A stretch of DNA of 64,000 bases from Perca fluviatilis (GCF_010015445.1 NC_053134.1:3071620-3135619), one strand, 5' to 3'; counted from the first letter of the stretch, positions 34,645 through 52,039 are shown. A program made the numbers and translations. Notes: a model not told the origin generated them from the letters alone.

Positions 34645-35914
34645 AAAGCTGACTGAGAACTGGAGCCTTACAACAGAGAAAATCCTCTATCGCCCCAAAA
34701 GAGAAGACGGGTGACCTTCTGAACAATCTTGAAGATCTCTCAGCAGGTATTTTTAAGTTTAACATTCAAATTAAAGTTCACTACGGGTCATGGAATTTCT
34801 GGAATGTCTTGACATTTAAGAGGGTCTATACCAGGCATGGAAAATCAGGGAATTTGAGCATTTTTGTAGTAAAGTCAGAGCAAGGTCAGGGAATATTTTT
34901 TGCATTTTGAAATGTAGTCGCCAGAATGTGATACAAAGTCGTAGAATTTTACATTTGACTTTTATGCTTGCAATATTGCAGACAGACGAGGAGACATCGC
35001 TTTGCTTCTGCTACCTGTGGTGATCCCCCCCCCCCGGCACCTACAAAATCTGGAGAAAGATGGTCCGCCCCAGCTACGCCGAATCTACAAAAGCTTTCAT
35101 AGATGAGCAGCCTGTGAGTTAATACAAATGTAATAAACAAGCGCCAACAAGTATTGTAACAGATTGTCTCCAGGTTTGCAGACCTCGATACATTTTCCCT
35201 TTATTTCCCGTTTTTAAAATTCGTTGTTTGATGTGACCGAACTACTTTCTAAATATCTGTCCGAACCCGGCCTGGCCCATTGGGTCCGTTGTCCAGGCTC
35301 GGTTTAGGTATCCATCCTCTACTACCTACCTCTCTGACCTATCACACAAATATGTGTCAGACCAAACCACTGCACAACGATGATCTGTTTCAGTTTATTG
35401 TTATCATTGTTAAAACGAAATGTTGTTAGAGCAAACACAGAAAGACATAGTTTTCCAGTTGTTCACCCATTACTTAATACATAATTTAAATCCCCATAGA
35501 TTATATATAATTTTGGCCTTAATTTTATCACTTAAACTTATGCCTGTAATGAGGGTTAATATCTGAAGTAAAGCTGTCTTATGAAGTTTTATGAAGTTTT
35601 CTCTCTCTCTACAGGTTGGAACAAACATCGCTGAATACCTTACGAAAAGGACAAGCACAGAGGTCCCACATGTGCTTCTTCTTGAGGACAGGCATCAGTT
35701 TTCACAAGCCTTTGTTATAGTGCATGGACATGCCTTGGAGCACCCATCTCTTCTTGGGGCAGTAGATGCCTGCTTTAAGGCTTTTTATGTTTTTGATGTA
35801 CAGTATCCTAGATCTTGTGCACAAGTGTGGGAGTTTTTGCAGACGATATATGGTATCCCTGGACATGTTAGATCATCAGTACAGATGATGCGAGCACAGT
35901 TTGCGGCACAGTGA
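34645..35914 (+). CDS. SAMD3-like C-terminal region, three exons (possibly decayed)
   Basis: Exons are 34645-34746 (AACAG acceptor, GCAG|GTATTT donor), 34982-35113 (TTGCAG acceptor, CCT|GTGAGT donor) and 35615-35914 (CTCTACAG acceptor, stop at 35912). The last exon gives 99 residues, from VGTNIAEYLTKRTSTEVPHV through GHALEHPSLLGAVDACFKAF to MMRAQFAAQ. This resembles the conserved C-terminal part of multicopy fish proteins often labelled sterile alpha motif domain-containing 3-like; the match is from memory. Function is unknown. From the ATG at 35060 a 117-residue product is possible. Upstream, exon frames agree (SIAPKEKTGDLLNNLEDLSA, RRGDIALLLLPVVIPP) except across an 11-C run near 35025, where the frame slips. 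In-frame TGA at 34650 limits the 5-prime side. Confidence 0.55.
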
Positions 35915-35932
35915 ACTGCAAACTGCTCGGGA

Positions 35933-36522
35933 GGCCGATTACACACTGCCGGCGTGGCGTGGCGTCTGTTGCGTGTCAGCTGCGTGGATTTTTCTATGTC
36001 TTTACACACCAGAAACGTGTCTGACGCGGCGCTGCTACTGCTGCTAGCCTTGTCTGGACACATGAATGTTCCCATTGATAAAATGAAATATCATGTTAAA
36101 CATAAATATATACTGATTTGATTACAGCAAAGACAACGTCGGCAGTATTGACGGCAAAATAGGCTCCAGAATATTTCGTTCATGATTGACAGGTGCAGCA
36201 TTAGAAAATCGATTTTTCTTTTAAATTACATTCATATATCTGCATTTATATAAAAACCTCGAGGCTTTCAAACAACATGTCATTTATTAATATGCATTCG
36301 TGTCTAAATGACATATTAACATATTTTCCTATTCTATTTTGCCTGGAAACGCTTCCAACACGCTCGCGTCTTGCGTGAAAAATAGGCGTCTGTTCTATTT
36401 CTAGAAGGCACGCGTGTCACGCAGGCAGTGTGGAAGCTCTAACCTGTTAACATGGGAGCCGAAATAAAACGGACACGCCACGTGACTGACGCTCACGCGA
36501 TGCGTGCAGGGTGTAATCGGCC
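35933..36522. mobile_element. PIF/Harbinger-type MITE, copy 2
   Basis: Reverse of the copy at 15847-16317; ends GGCCGATTACACAC and GTGTAATCGGCC, with TAA on the right only (36523-36525). It lies 18 bp past the stop codon of the SAMD3-like exon. Confidence 0.8.
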
Positions 36523-37049
36523 TAACGTTATGCACACACAATAGAGTCCGGATCTTTAGGAAGGCATACGGAAATGTCAACAGATGAGGTCATCAGCTCA
36601 CATGGGGCAACAAGCGCACGTTAATAAGATGTTAAAATGTTCAGTGTGTTAACCTTTCCTGCTTGCTTCGCTTCCGATCGTGGTCAGAAAACCAGTGCAG
36701 ACTCGTTACTTCCAGGGCCCACGTTCGGGTATCCATTATTTGAGACAGACACACACACACAAACAAACCAAACTTGTGAAAACACTTGTTTGTTTCCAAA
36801 AAAATGTTTGAAATGTTTAAAAATAAAAAAATCGCATACACACGTTTTCTTAAATAAGAATCATCCCATCGTTTACAGATGATGCGAGCACAGTTTGCGG
36901 CTGCACATCCCTGTTAGATCATCGTTAGCCTACAGATGATGTGGTAGCAGTATGCACACACACCAAAGTATTGTTTTTTTCTCATGTACCCACACAAACT
37001 TGTTTTTACTAGGTGTTGGGTGAATGTCTTTTTTTATACAAATGTTTTT

Positions 37050-37055
37050 AATAAA
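37050..37055 (+). promoter_or_regulatory. Candidate polyadenylation signal (AATAAA)
   Basis: TTTTAATAAATTAATTG followed by TG/GT-rich DNA, 1.1 kb downstream of the last SAMD3-like exon. This is the first convincing signal on that strand. Confidence 0.35.
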
Positions 37056-37383
37056 TTAATTGTGTTGAAATCATATGACTGTCTGTTTTCATGAATTGAA
37101 AGCGTTGTTCGAAAATGAAAATGTGAAATATAGCTTTTAAATAATATTGGTAATGGTTATTGGTTATGAAAAGTTATTGGTTATAAAAAGCATTTCACTG
37201 CCTGTATACTTTTTATATTTGAAAAGGTAAAGAATGTACAAACACAATGACCTTTTCACTGAGTGAGTCATGCAGTAATCCAGTATTTGTTTTTCCAACC
37301 CCCTTTTTAGTAGATTTAACCCAGCTGTTGGTCAAAACTCATAACCCAGCTTTGTAGTTAATTTTAACCCAGCTGTTGGTCAA

Positions 37384-38065
37384 ACTCATAACCCACAGGT
37401 TGGGTCAACCCATAACCCAACAGTTGGATCAACCCATAACCCAACAGTTGAATCAACCCATAACCCAACAGTTGGGTCAGCCCATAACCCAACAGTTGAA
37501 TCAACCCATAACCCAACAGTTGGGTCAGCCCATAACCCAACAGTTGGGTCAGCCCATAACCCAACAGTTGGGTCAGCCCATAACCCAACAGTTGAATCAA
37601 CCCATAACCCAACAGTTGGGTCAGCCCATAACCCAACAGTTGAATCAACCCATAACCCAACAGTTGGGTCAGCCCATAACCCAACAGTTGGGTCAGCCCA
37701 TAACCCAACAGTTGGATCAACCCATAACCCAACAGTTGAATCAACCCATAACCCAACAGTTGGGTCAGCCCATAACCCAACAGTTGGGTCAGCCCATAAC
37801 CCAACAGTTGGATCAACCCATAACCCAACAGTTGAATCAACCCATAACCCAACAGTTGGGTCAGCCCATAACCCAACAGTTGGGTCAGCCCATAACCCAA
37901 CAGTTGGATCAGCCCATAACCCAACAGTTGGATCAGCCCATAACCCAACAGTTGGGTCAGCCCAACATTAACCCAGCGTTGGGTTGATGTAACCCAGCGT
38001 TGGGTTGATGTAACCCAACGCTGGGTCAGCCCATAACCCAACGTTGGGTTGATGTAACCCAACGT
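37384..38065. repeat. 24-bp minisatellite, about 26 copies
   Basis: The unit is CATAACCCAACAGTTGGG plus TCAGCC, with TGAATCAA and TGGATCAA variants. AACCCAACAGTTGGGTT is a near-palindrome, so each unit can form a small hairpin. Twenty-four is divisible by 3, leaving 200-codon frames open on both strands; I do not regard them as genes. Confidence 0.97.
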
Positions 38066-38137
38066 TGGGCGGGTCCGTTTCTGACTCAGCGTTGGGTTAT
38101 CAAATGGGTTATTTTTAACCCAGCATTTTTAAGTGTG

Positions 38138-38468
38138 TATAAAAGAGACTTCAGATACAGTATTAGGGGACCACTAAGGTCTATATAAAAGAGACTTCAG
38201 ATACAGTATTAGGGGACCACTAAGGTCTATATAAAAGAGACTTCAGATACAGTATTAGGGGACCACTAAGACCTATATAAAAGAGACTTCAGATACAGTA
38301 TTAGAGGACCACTAAGGTCTATATAAAAGAGACTTCAGATACAGTATTAGGGGACCACTAAGGTCTATATAAAAGAGACTTCAGATACAGTATTAGGGGA
38401 CCACTAAGGTCTATATAAAAGAGACTTCAGATACAGTATTAGGGGACCACTAAGGTATATAAAAGAGA
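38138..38468. repeat. 46-bp minisatellite, right part (about 7 copies)
   Basis: Continuation of the 31408-32587 array beyond the inserted element, ending in a truncated unit at TATAAAAGAGACTCTTAG. Confidence 0.97.
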
Positions 38469-38479
38469 CTCTTAGTATA

Positions 38480-44347
<5,868 letters not shown>

Positions 44348-46006
44348 AGGACCACCGGCTTCCCTCAGACTCGCTGTTAAAGGTCAGGAAGTCCAGCTGT
44401 TTGTCCCAGTGTCCAAAGTGCCTAAACGTCCAATGAGGAGTCCCGGCTGTCGGCTCCATCCAGATCAAACGCAAAGCAGCTTTTTCTTTTTAAGATTTAT
44501 TTTGGGCATTTTAGTAAATTGAGATCTTTGTTTTTATCTGCAGCAACATTATTATTCATTTCGAATGAATGTGATGGGTGTGTGCTTATTGAACGCTTAT
44601 GTTTTGTACAAATACAACCAGAGAGGGTTGGGTTTGTGGATGATAGAATGGTTATATAGGGTATTTCACGCTGTTCCTAACAGGGTATGTAACATTGGTT
44701 GGGCTGAAAATGTCTCTTTTGCTGTTTTTTTTTTTTTTTTATTGTTTTTTGGCCCTAATGGGACTGGACTGAAACAAGAGCTTTTCTGCCTTATATGGTC
44801 TGCTCATGAATATTTAGATGAGCTGTACACTGATTGGTTGAGCTTAGCACACACACACACACACGTTCCCCTCTGTGCCCATGTGATGCGACCTAGATTT
44901 AGAAGACTATCTGACCTCAGATCAGTTAGTGGCCTAGTATGTACATTTTGGGGCGTTACAAAGATAGAAGGTAGAGCCAAATGAGGAGGAGTTGAGAAGT
45001 TAACTTTTAGCTTTGTTCAGATTGGCCTGTTTTCAACAGCAGTTCCAAATTATGAGATTTGCAGAGGAAAGAGGTGTCAATGGGATTTAGAGGTTCTCTG
45101 TATGTCCTATATTTACCCTCCAAACTTCATTTTTCAACTATGACAAGGTAGTCGGTTTTGCATTCTATCGCCCCTTTTTAACGTTTTTCTGTCACTGTTC
45201 TTCTGATAATCACAAGCTTATTAGTTCTCAAGAAAATGGTCTCGTTGCTTGAATTCAGACTTTTTTTTTCTAAGGAATTTAGTACCGAAAAATGCTCTTC
45301 TGAATAAACGCACAACAGTTTTTCACCAGCAACACAATCTAGCCAAGATGTAGATGTAAGGATGATTTCAGGGTGGTTTCTGGTTAAACAAAAAGGATCT
45401 GATCTATAACAGAAAGCTCTATCTCTGCAGGGATCCTTTCCTTAATGTAATTGGGGGTGGGGGACATTAGGTGGGGAGGTCTGGGGCCTTCCTGACCTTG
45501 ACCCCGGTCCTACAAGACTGGACCAAGACGCTGCCCTGGAATCACATCTGGTTGGTCGGGCTGCAAATGAAATGACGGATAATTTTTTTTTCTACAAATT
45601 GTTACTGTATAATTTTTGTGTATTGTTATACTGCATACTTAACAGTATATATATTTTTTTAAAGATTTCTTACTGTCCTTTCTGTTTTTTATTCTTTATA
45701 TGCTCTCAAATATGTTGTACTATTGGCCAATAAAGACATTCTCAAAAATGTTGTACCAATGTACATGCAGACCTGTGTTAGAAGGTTTTTCATACTTTGT
45801 TTACATTGTGAATCCTGCTTACTGTAAGTGGGTCCAATCACACCACTACTCAGGGTTTCCTGACAAGGTTTGATGCTGAACATTATCTCCTTTCTGTATG
45901 ATGATGTGGTTCAGGGTTCTGGATATATTTTACACTGTACTTAAAAGTCTGATTTTATTTTTAGTTGCTCTGTATGGCTGGCACCTACTGCAGAATTGAC
46001 AATAAA
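44348..46006 (+). other. Tetraspanin A 3-prime UTR region
   Basis: The first 120 bp and several later blocks (for example CACAATCTAGCCAAGATGTA and GACAATAAAGTCGCC) are conserved in copy B. Candidate polyadenylation signals are AATAAA at 45729-45734 and 46001-46006. The 139-codon frame near 44565 lacks support. Confidence 0.55.
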
Positions 46007-46499
46007 GTCGCCTTGACTTGACTTTATTGTGTTGTATACTCTGTCCCCTGATATATTGGGCATCACATATTTCCCTGTGAGTTACTGATACTTTAAATCA
46101 AAGGGTAACTACTTTTTTTTTTTAAACCTGGACCCTATTTCCCTATGTTTTAACAACAATCTTTGACGTTGGTCCAGTATTAAGCGAGATCGCTGTACTT
46201 AGAGGTAGAGGTTAGAGTAGATTTTTTTCCAATGATAGAATTTAACATTTTTCGAATAGATAATCGATCGCTATAAAATAGAACTATATAAATTACTCCT
46301 GGTGTGGGAAATTCACACACATCTAAAGTGCAATGTTATGGAAGAACCATTTCCTTCTTTTCACATCCAATATCCAACCATTTTTTTTTTAAAATATATT
46401 TAGCAAACTAAACTTCTGCTTCTGTATGAAAACGTAATGGCAATAAAATGATATTCCGGTCACCAGCCGGTCAATCGGTGCATCTCTAGTACATCGCTA

Positions 46500-46675
46500 T
46501 TATTTTTGAGCATTTTCGGCCTTTATTTTTGACAGAACAGCTGAAGACAAGAAAGGGGAATGACATGCAGCAAAGGGCCGCAGGTCAGAGTCAAACCCGC
46601 GGCTGCTGCGTCGAGGAGTAAACCTCTATATATGGGCGCCTGCCCTACCAGGTGAGCGATCCGGGCGCACCTGAC
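46500..46675 (-). mobile_element. tRNA-derived SINE
   Basis: On the minus strand CGCTCACCTGGTAGGGCAGG resembles an A box and GGGTTTGACTCTGACC a B box, spaced as in a tRNA, followed by CCTTTGCTGCATGTCATTCC, the body of a common fish SINE. Confidence 0.65.
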
Positions 46676-47314
46676 GCACATTGTTGATGAAGGCTACTTG
46701 TTCTTTACTTTGAGTGTTTTCCACTCTATACTTTTAATCTACTACATAGTAAATGTTTTCCAGTGATGGAATGGAACTAACTTAGTACATTTACTTATTG
46801 AACTACTCATCATTGTACTCCTACTTTACTTGAGTATTTCAATTTTGCTTTATACTTTGACTAGCCTGGGTAAACCCCGACGAACTTCCGGCAAATTTGA
46901 GATTTGCTCTGCAAGTCCGTCTGGCCCATAGACAGTATATATAAGAATGGACCAATAGACCCCGTGTCTCTGGACCGAGACCAGTGAAGGATATCAGAAG
47001 TCTCTTTCCCGGTGCTGGCTGAGCGTTACTGAGCAGCCTCCAACTGAGCTTGAAGACGTAGATGTGACGTGAGCAACCTGTCTGAAAGTGTGAAGTCTTC
47101 TGGTAGCTGTGCCGAGAGAAATCTCAATCATTCCCAATCTTACAGAGACGGAGAGCGTAGGTATATGTAAGGAGATAACATAGGCACAGGCTAATTACTG
47201 ATCACTAACATGCTAGTTAACATTAGTCATTAAACCTAAACAGATAATGGAAGTCCAAACTGCCTGTGAGCTTCTCCTGTACTATACGGTAATTCCTCTA
47301 CTGTGTGACAGTAA

Positions 47315-48159
47315 TGGTGCGTTCTTTTTGTCTTGTAATCGCGACTAGTAGCTCGAGCGTGGCGTCACATCCGTGTCGAAAAACGAATAACCGCGCGGGT
47401 TGTTGCGTTCTTTTTGTCACACGATACTACGAGTCGGAGAAAAGATGGATTTTTGTAACATTTTTAGTAACATTTAGGATTCTATTCACCCAGTTATTGA
47501 CATATTACACACATATATTTCACAGTTTGATACATGAAAATTACGTTTTGATTAACGTTAACGTTAGGCTACTGCTCTGCTTTCTGCTCAAGACTCGGCT
47601 TAAAGCCATTGTTGTCATATAGCAACCGAGTGTCTCTAGCCAATTTCAGCTGCACAAGCTACAAAATAACTAATCAGGCGGTATTTAACTCCTAATAAGA
47701 CTGTAGAGACATGCCTATAGGTAGCAGTATACAGCGCTGTTTAACTCCTAATAAGACTGTAGAGACATGCCTATAGGTAGCAGTATACAGCGCTATGTTT
47801 AACTCCTAATAAGACTGTAGAGACATGCCTATAGGTAGCAGTATACAGCGCTATGTTTAACTCCTAATAAGACTGTAGAGACATGCCTATAGGTAGCAGT
47901 ATACAGCGCTATGTGTACGACTTCTTCATTTGGTTACAACAAAGACAAAAGCGCTTAAAATTGTAGATAACCACAATGTTTACTACGTGTGATGCACGAC
48001 GTAGCCATCTTTGAAAGTGAGCTCGGGGTCCTCTGAGTTCAGACGACTTGACGAGTCGTATATATACGACCTCGGGGGGGCGTTCTTTTTGCAACTTCCG
48101 GGTCGTAACTCCGGAAAACAACTCGTAAAACGACTTCGGTGGACAAAAAGAACGCACCA
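47315..48159. mobile_element. PIF/Harbinger-type element, TGGTGCGTTCTTTTTGTC ends
   Basis: An 18-bp inverted repeat, TGGTGCGTTCTTTTTGTC at the left and its near-complement GACAAAAAGAACGCACCA at the right (one base apart if extended inward). It is flanked by TAA at 47312-47314 and 48160-48162. It is 845 bp with no transposase. A second GCGTTCTTTTTGTC lies at 47405. Confidence 0.85.
47683..47913. repeat. 58-bp tandem repeat, four copies
   Basis: Unit with TTTAACTCCTAATAAGACTG, TAGAGACATGCCTATAGGTA and GCAGTATACAGCGCTATG, inside the Harbinger element. Confidence 0.95.
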
Positions 48160-49728
48160 TAAGTCTCGTGGTTATGACCCAATCGTTAGCCTATTGTTAT
48201 AAAAGCGTCTGCTACGGAGCCATAACGTGAGCTACAAGGTAATGGAGCCTTTTATACATTGTCGTGTTTCTTTAGAAATAAACAACGGACAAATAGAGTC
48301 TTTAAACTCTTCAGATGTAAAGTTATTCGCTGTCAAAGTGACGTCAGAATGAATGGGAGTCAATGGGATGCTAACGGGAGGTGATGGCTTGTTAGCATCA
48401 AAATGGCGCCATAGGAGGTTCGAGTTCTGAAGCGAAGCTTACCCCCTTGGTCTGGCCATGAGCCCATTCAAGCCCATTTCCAATTTTTCCAAATCGAGGC
48501 ACCAATCACTACCGTTGAGACGGGATTTACACGATGACGATCGCTCTGATTGGTTGAAGGACTATCCAATTGCGGCCCAGAGGCATTTGAGCAGCGTCCG
48601 TTGGTGACGCCCCTTTGGAAATGGGCTGTGAATGAAGCTTCCCACTCAGTTGTAACTGAGAGTGGGTCTGGTGTCAACCAGGCTAGACTTTTACGCCACT
48701 ACATCTCAGAGGGAAATATTGTACTTTTTTTTCTGCACTACATTTATCTATATTAGCTTTAGTTACTTAACAGTTTCAGAATAATAATACAAATTATAAT
48801 CAGCTAATAAATTATGTGTTATTATAGATTAAACTACCCGGTGGTTTATAAAGTCATTAAAATGAGCTCTATCTTTACCAGCTGCAACATTCAAGTTGTG
48901 AATTTACATTAATGCATCAGTCATCATAATACAATAGTATTTATACATAGTATATATATAATAAAATAAATAGGCCTACAATAATATAATATATATTATT
49001 TTGCAGAATGAGTACTTTTACTTTTGGTACTCTTTTGTTCTTGAGTAAGGTTTTGAATGCAGGACTTTTAATAGTAGCAGACAGTAGGCTATTTTAAACT
49101 GTGGGATAATTACTACTTTTACTTGAGTAGCGTTACAAGAGTACTTCTTCCACCGCGTTTTTTTCACCTCTAACTGCTGGTGACATTTTGATCAAGAATT
49201 GACGTAACATTACGTATTTAAGTAGCCTAGAGAGATGTTGTTTTTGTTTTTCAGTGGATCCACATTTCTAGTTAACACACCGCCCATTCCTCAAACCCCC
49301 CAAACAGCCTCTCAGGGCAGCGATCTTAATCTCATCTGCTTTCCCATAACACACACACAGCTCCCAGAGGAAAGCATTTAACATTTGTCTTCCCAGAATG
49401 AAGCCCCCTACTTTCTAGCCACCGGGAATCGCCATATCGGTATCATGGATGTATTAAGAGAACGGCAGCGGGAGATTTTCCCATGGATTTCCCGTTTCCT
49501 GGGAAGGCGAAGGTACTATGTCCCGCCCTACTCTGCCTCTGATTCGCTTACCCTTTTATTTTAGCACTTACCGTAACCAATCCCACTTCATGCCAAAACC
49601 TAACCAATCCAAACAAAGAAAGGAACGAGTAGTAGCCAATCAGAGACAGAGTAGGGCGGGTAATGTCTTCGCCCTCCTAGGAAAACAGCGGGCAGCGCCT
49701 TGGCGCCTTCTCCATCCTCGTCATTCCC

Positions 49729-49880
49729 TTATATACTGTCTATGGTCATTTCATGCGTCATATATTTACTGGAAGCCCCCTTATATACTGTCTATGGAAG
49801 CCCCCTTATATACTGTCTATGGAAGCCCCCTTATATACTGTCTATGGAAGCCCCCTTATATACTGTCTATGGAAGCCCCC
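49729..49880. repeat. 25-bp tandem repeat in the copy B promoter
   Basis: About five copies of CCCCCTTATATACTGTCTATGG plus AAG (25 bp). It interrupts the promoter homology with copy A and carries TATATA in each unit. Confidence 0.92.
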
Positions 49881-51302
49881 CCGTCCTCCCCCCGGTCTCT
49901 CCCTGTCACTTTAAACCAGCACCCTCCCGGTCTCTCCTCACGTCTCCGCTGCAGTCGGACCTTCATCACCTTTAAGAACAATACTAGTGTTGTTTTCCCA
50001 TCTTTAAACATGCCTCAGGTCAACAGCTGCCTAAAATGGCTCCTAGCCGTCTTCAACGTCATCTTCGCGGTGAGTTTGCACTTCTTAATAACCGTTATTA
50101 TAAATGGCCGCCATTGATTCTCCGATCGAACTTTGGGAATAAAAAGTGCGCAGTGGACGTCCCGAGTCTCTCAGACAACTTTTTAATTCTTTAAAAATAT
50201 GTTTAATACATAATATAAACATTTTTATCAGCGATTTTTTTGAATTGAAAAACAACCATATTTGACTGCTAACTTTTGTAGCAGACTTCCAACAGAAGCT
50301 AGCTAGCTAGCTAGCTAGCTAAGTAACGTTAACTTGAAGTGTAAACAAACTGATTTAAAAGTTAAAAATATGTATTCTTTTTTATTTATTGAAAAATATG
50401 TTTATTGTCTATTTTTGGGATTTAAAACGTCTAAATATTTTTATGTAATTAAATAAATTCAACATTACTTGGCCATTATGTATTTAATTATTGCATTTTT
50501 AGTGTCTAAAATAGTTTTTAAGCAATTCTTTTACTTAGTTTGCTGTTTTATGTAGGAAATCAATAAAAAAAATTTAGGTTTGTCTTTGTTTTAGTAGAAA
50601 AACCTATTGCAGCTTTTATTAGCAATTTTATCAAAGCAATTGAATATGTTTAGCATGTTGGTTTGTGAAAAAGTAAAGTAGAAAAGGTAGTGAGAAATGC
50701 CAACTGCGATTTATCTAAAGATGATGTTATTGAAAGCAAAGTTACCCAATTTAGCATGACATAAAACTAGAAAAAAAATAGCAGATCTAAACAATTCAAA
50801 AAGCTGGAACCATCAAATGTTTTGTATTTTTTTCTTGAAAAGTATCTTATAAGATTAAAATAAAATAGTTGCAGATGGCAGGGTTTCCCCCAGTGATGTA
50901 GTCTACGTGATACCCACTAAGAAAGCTCCAGGATTTCCATATAGCCACATTTTTAGCTAAAATCCAACAAAATGGCAGACTTCGTTGAAATGTAAAAGAA
51001 CAGTTGCCAAAAAAACACTAATGACTCACTCAATTCTCATTGGCTACCTGCTAATGTGGCAGGTAGATTGACACGCAGCGTTAGCCGGCAATTGCGGCGC
51101 GTAGTCGGGTGTTAACTTCAGGCCCTGGTTATCGTAAATACTTTATTTCTATTTCTGTCTATAGTTATGGCGACAAAACGTGAGAGAGCGTGAGCTCCGT
51201 TACAGTCGAGCTGTGTGTTCACTTTAATTATCTGTCGATCGACCAATCGATTAACGGCGCGCTTGATTTATTTCATTCCTCTGATTACAGGCTGTAACAT
51301 CA

Positions 51303-51605
51303 GTAGGGCTGTGTGCTCGATTGAAGAAATTCTCAGTCGACTAACAACTCATTCAATTGTACCGACTAATCGATTAGTCGATTTAATCGACAGATCTGTA
51401 AATCTGAGTTTCTCCGCAAAGAGTCACGCAAAAGCACCACTTTAATTCTTGTGTTTACCAGAGATGAGCTCGTACGTTTCTTGGAAATAAGTCATTCAGC
51501 ATGAAAAAAAGCATCAAACATGACTAATGGAGTAAAGAAATCTAAGTTGACTAAGACCAAAACGACCGATTAGTCGACTAATCCACTAAGAGGGAGCAGC
51601 CCTAA
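51303..51605. mobile_element. TAGTCGACTAA-type MITE in copy B intron 1
   Basis: Ends AGGGCTGTGTGCTCGATTG and GAGGGAGCAGCCCT are inverted-similar. The interior has CTCAGTCGACTAAC and GATTAGTCGACTAATCC. A left-half fragment is at 8563-8652. Confidence 0.75.
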
Positions 51606-52039
51606 ACGTCAGCTCTTCTTTCTGTTTCTGATCAATAACTGACTTGTTTATTTCTAATTCTCTCCGGTGTGTGTTTTAGATGCGGTGCTGCGGTCTGTTC
51701 AGTTATGAGGACTGGGAGGGAAACATCCCCGACTCTTGTCTGTGCAGCACGTTGGAGGAGATGGAGGGAAAGTGTCAGACAGTCGACCACAGAGTGAGTT
51801 TAAAACAAACGCTCTATCACCTTCAACCGTGGTTTCTTTAAATGCAGGTTACTAACTGTAGTGGCAATCTGACCACAACAAATGGTAAAAACAAAAAAAG
51901 GGAATTTGAAACCATTTCCAACGCTTGCTGGTGCAAATAATGAGGTCCGCCATTGTCTTAAAGGAACACGCCGACTTATTGGGACTTTGTCTTATTCACC
52001 GTATCCCCCAGAGTTAGATAAGTCCATACATACACATAA

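Larger units (their letters stand above)
32588..38137 (+). mobile_element. 5.55-kb TIR element carrying a spliced gene
   Basis: The outermost 22 bp at each end are perfect inverted repeats (CACACTTAAAAATGCTGGG... against ...CCCAGCATTTTTAAGTGTG). They are flanked by TA at 32586-32587 and 38138-38139. Excising the element with one TA restores the 46-bp unit exactly. The ends are known to me as those of a small fish MITE with AACCCAACxxTGGGTT motifs. Here they bracket gene-like exons (33060-35914), a foldback, a Harbinger MITE and a 24-bp array. No transposase was recognised, so mobility in trans is inferred. See the findings. Confidence 0.8.
46862..48687. mobile_element. Element with TAGCCTGG ends, interrupted by a Harbinger MITE
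   Basis: Ends CTAGCCTGGGTAAACC and GTCAACCAGGCTAG, flanked by near-identical ACTTTGA and ACTTTTA. The inner right half (GCCCATTTCCAATTTTTCC, TCTGATTGGTTGAAGG) is a very common fish repeat. Confidence 0.7.
46765..49160. mobile_element. Dispersed element split by a nested insertion
   Basis: Left part TTTCCAGTGATGGAATGGAA to TTATACTTT, right part TACGCCACTACATCTCAGAG to TTGAGTAGCGTTAC. Together they rebuild a common fish repeat with ACTTTTACTTGAGTA motifs. The break at 46862-48687 is a second element. Confidence 0.6.

Noticed and set aside
37364..38062. 203- and 232-codon frames on opposite strands with a perfect 8-residue repeat
   Set aside because: The 24-bp unit length is divisible by 3 and lacks stops in several frames, so open frames follow automatically. 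There is no start context, splice signal or hydrophobic logic.
44565..44984. 139-codon plus-strand frame downstream of tetraspanin A
   Set aside because: It lies in the 3-prime UTR, includes a poly-T run and a CA repeat, and is not conserved in copy B.
46595..46675. Possible tRNA gene on the minus strand
   Set aside because: A- and B-box-like motifs are present but the fold is degenerate and a SINE body follows.
47909..48160. 83-codon minus-strand frame
   Set aside because: It starts in the terminal repeat of the Harbinger element and has no transposase motif.
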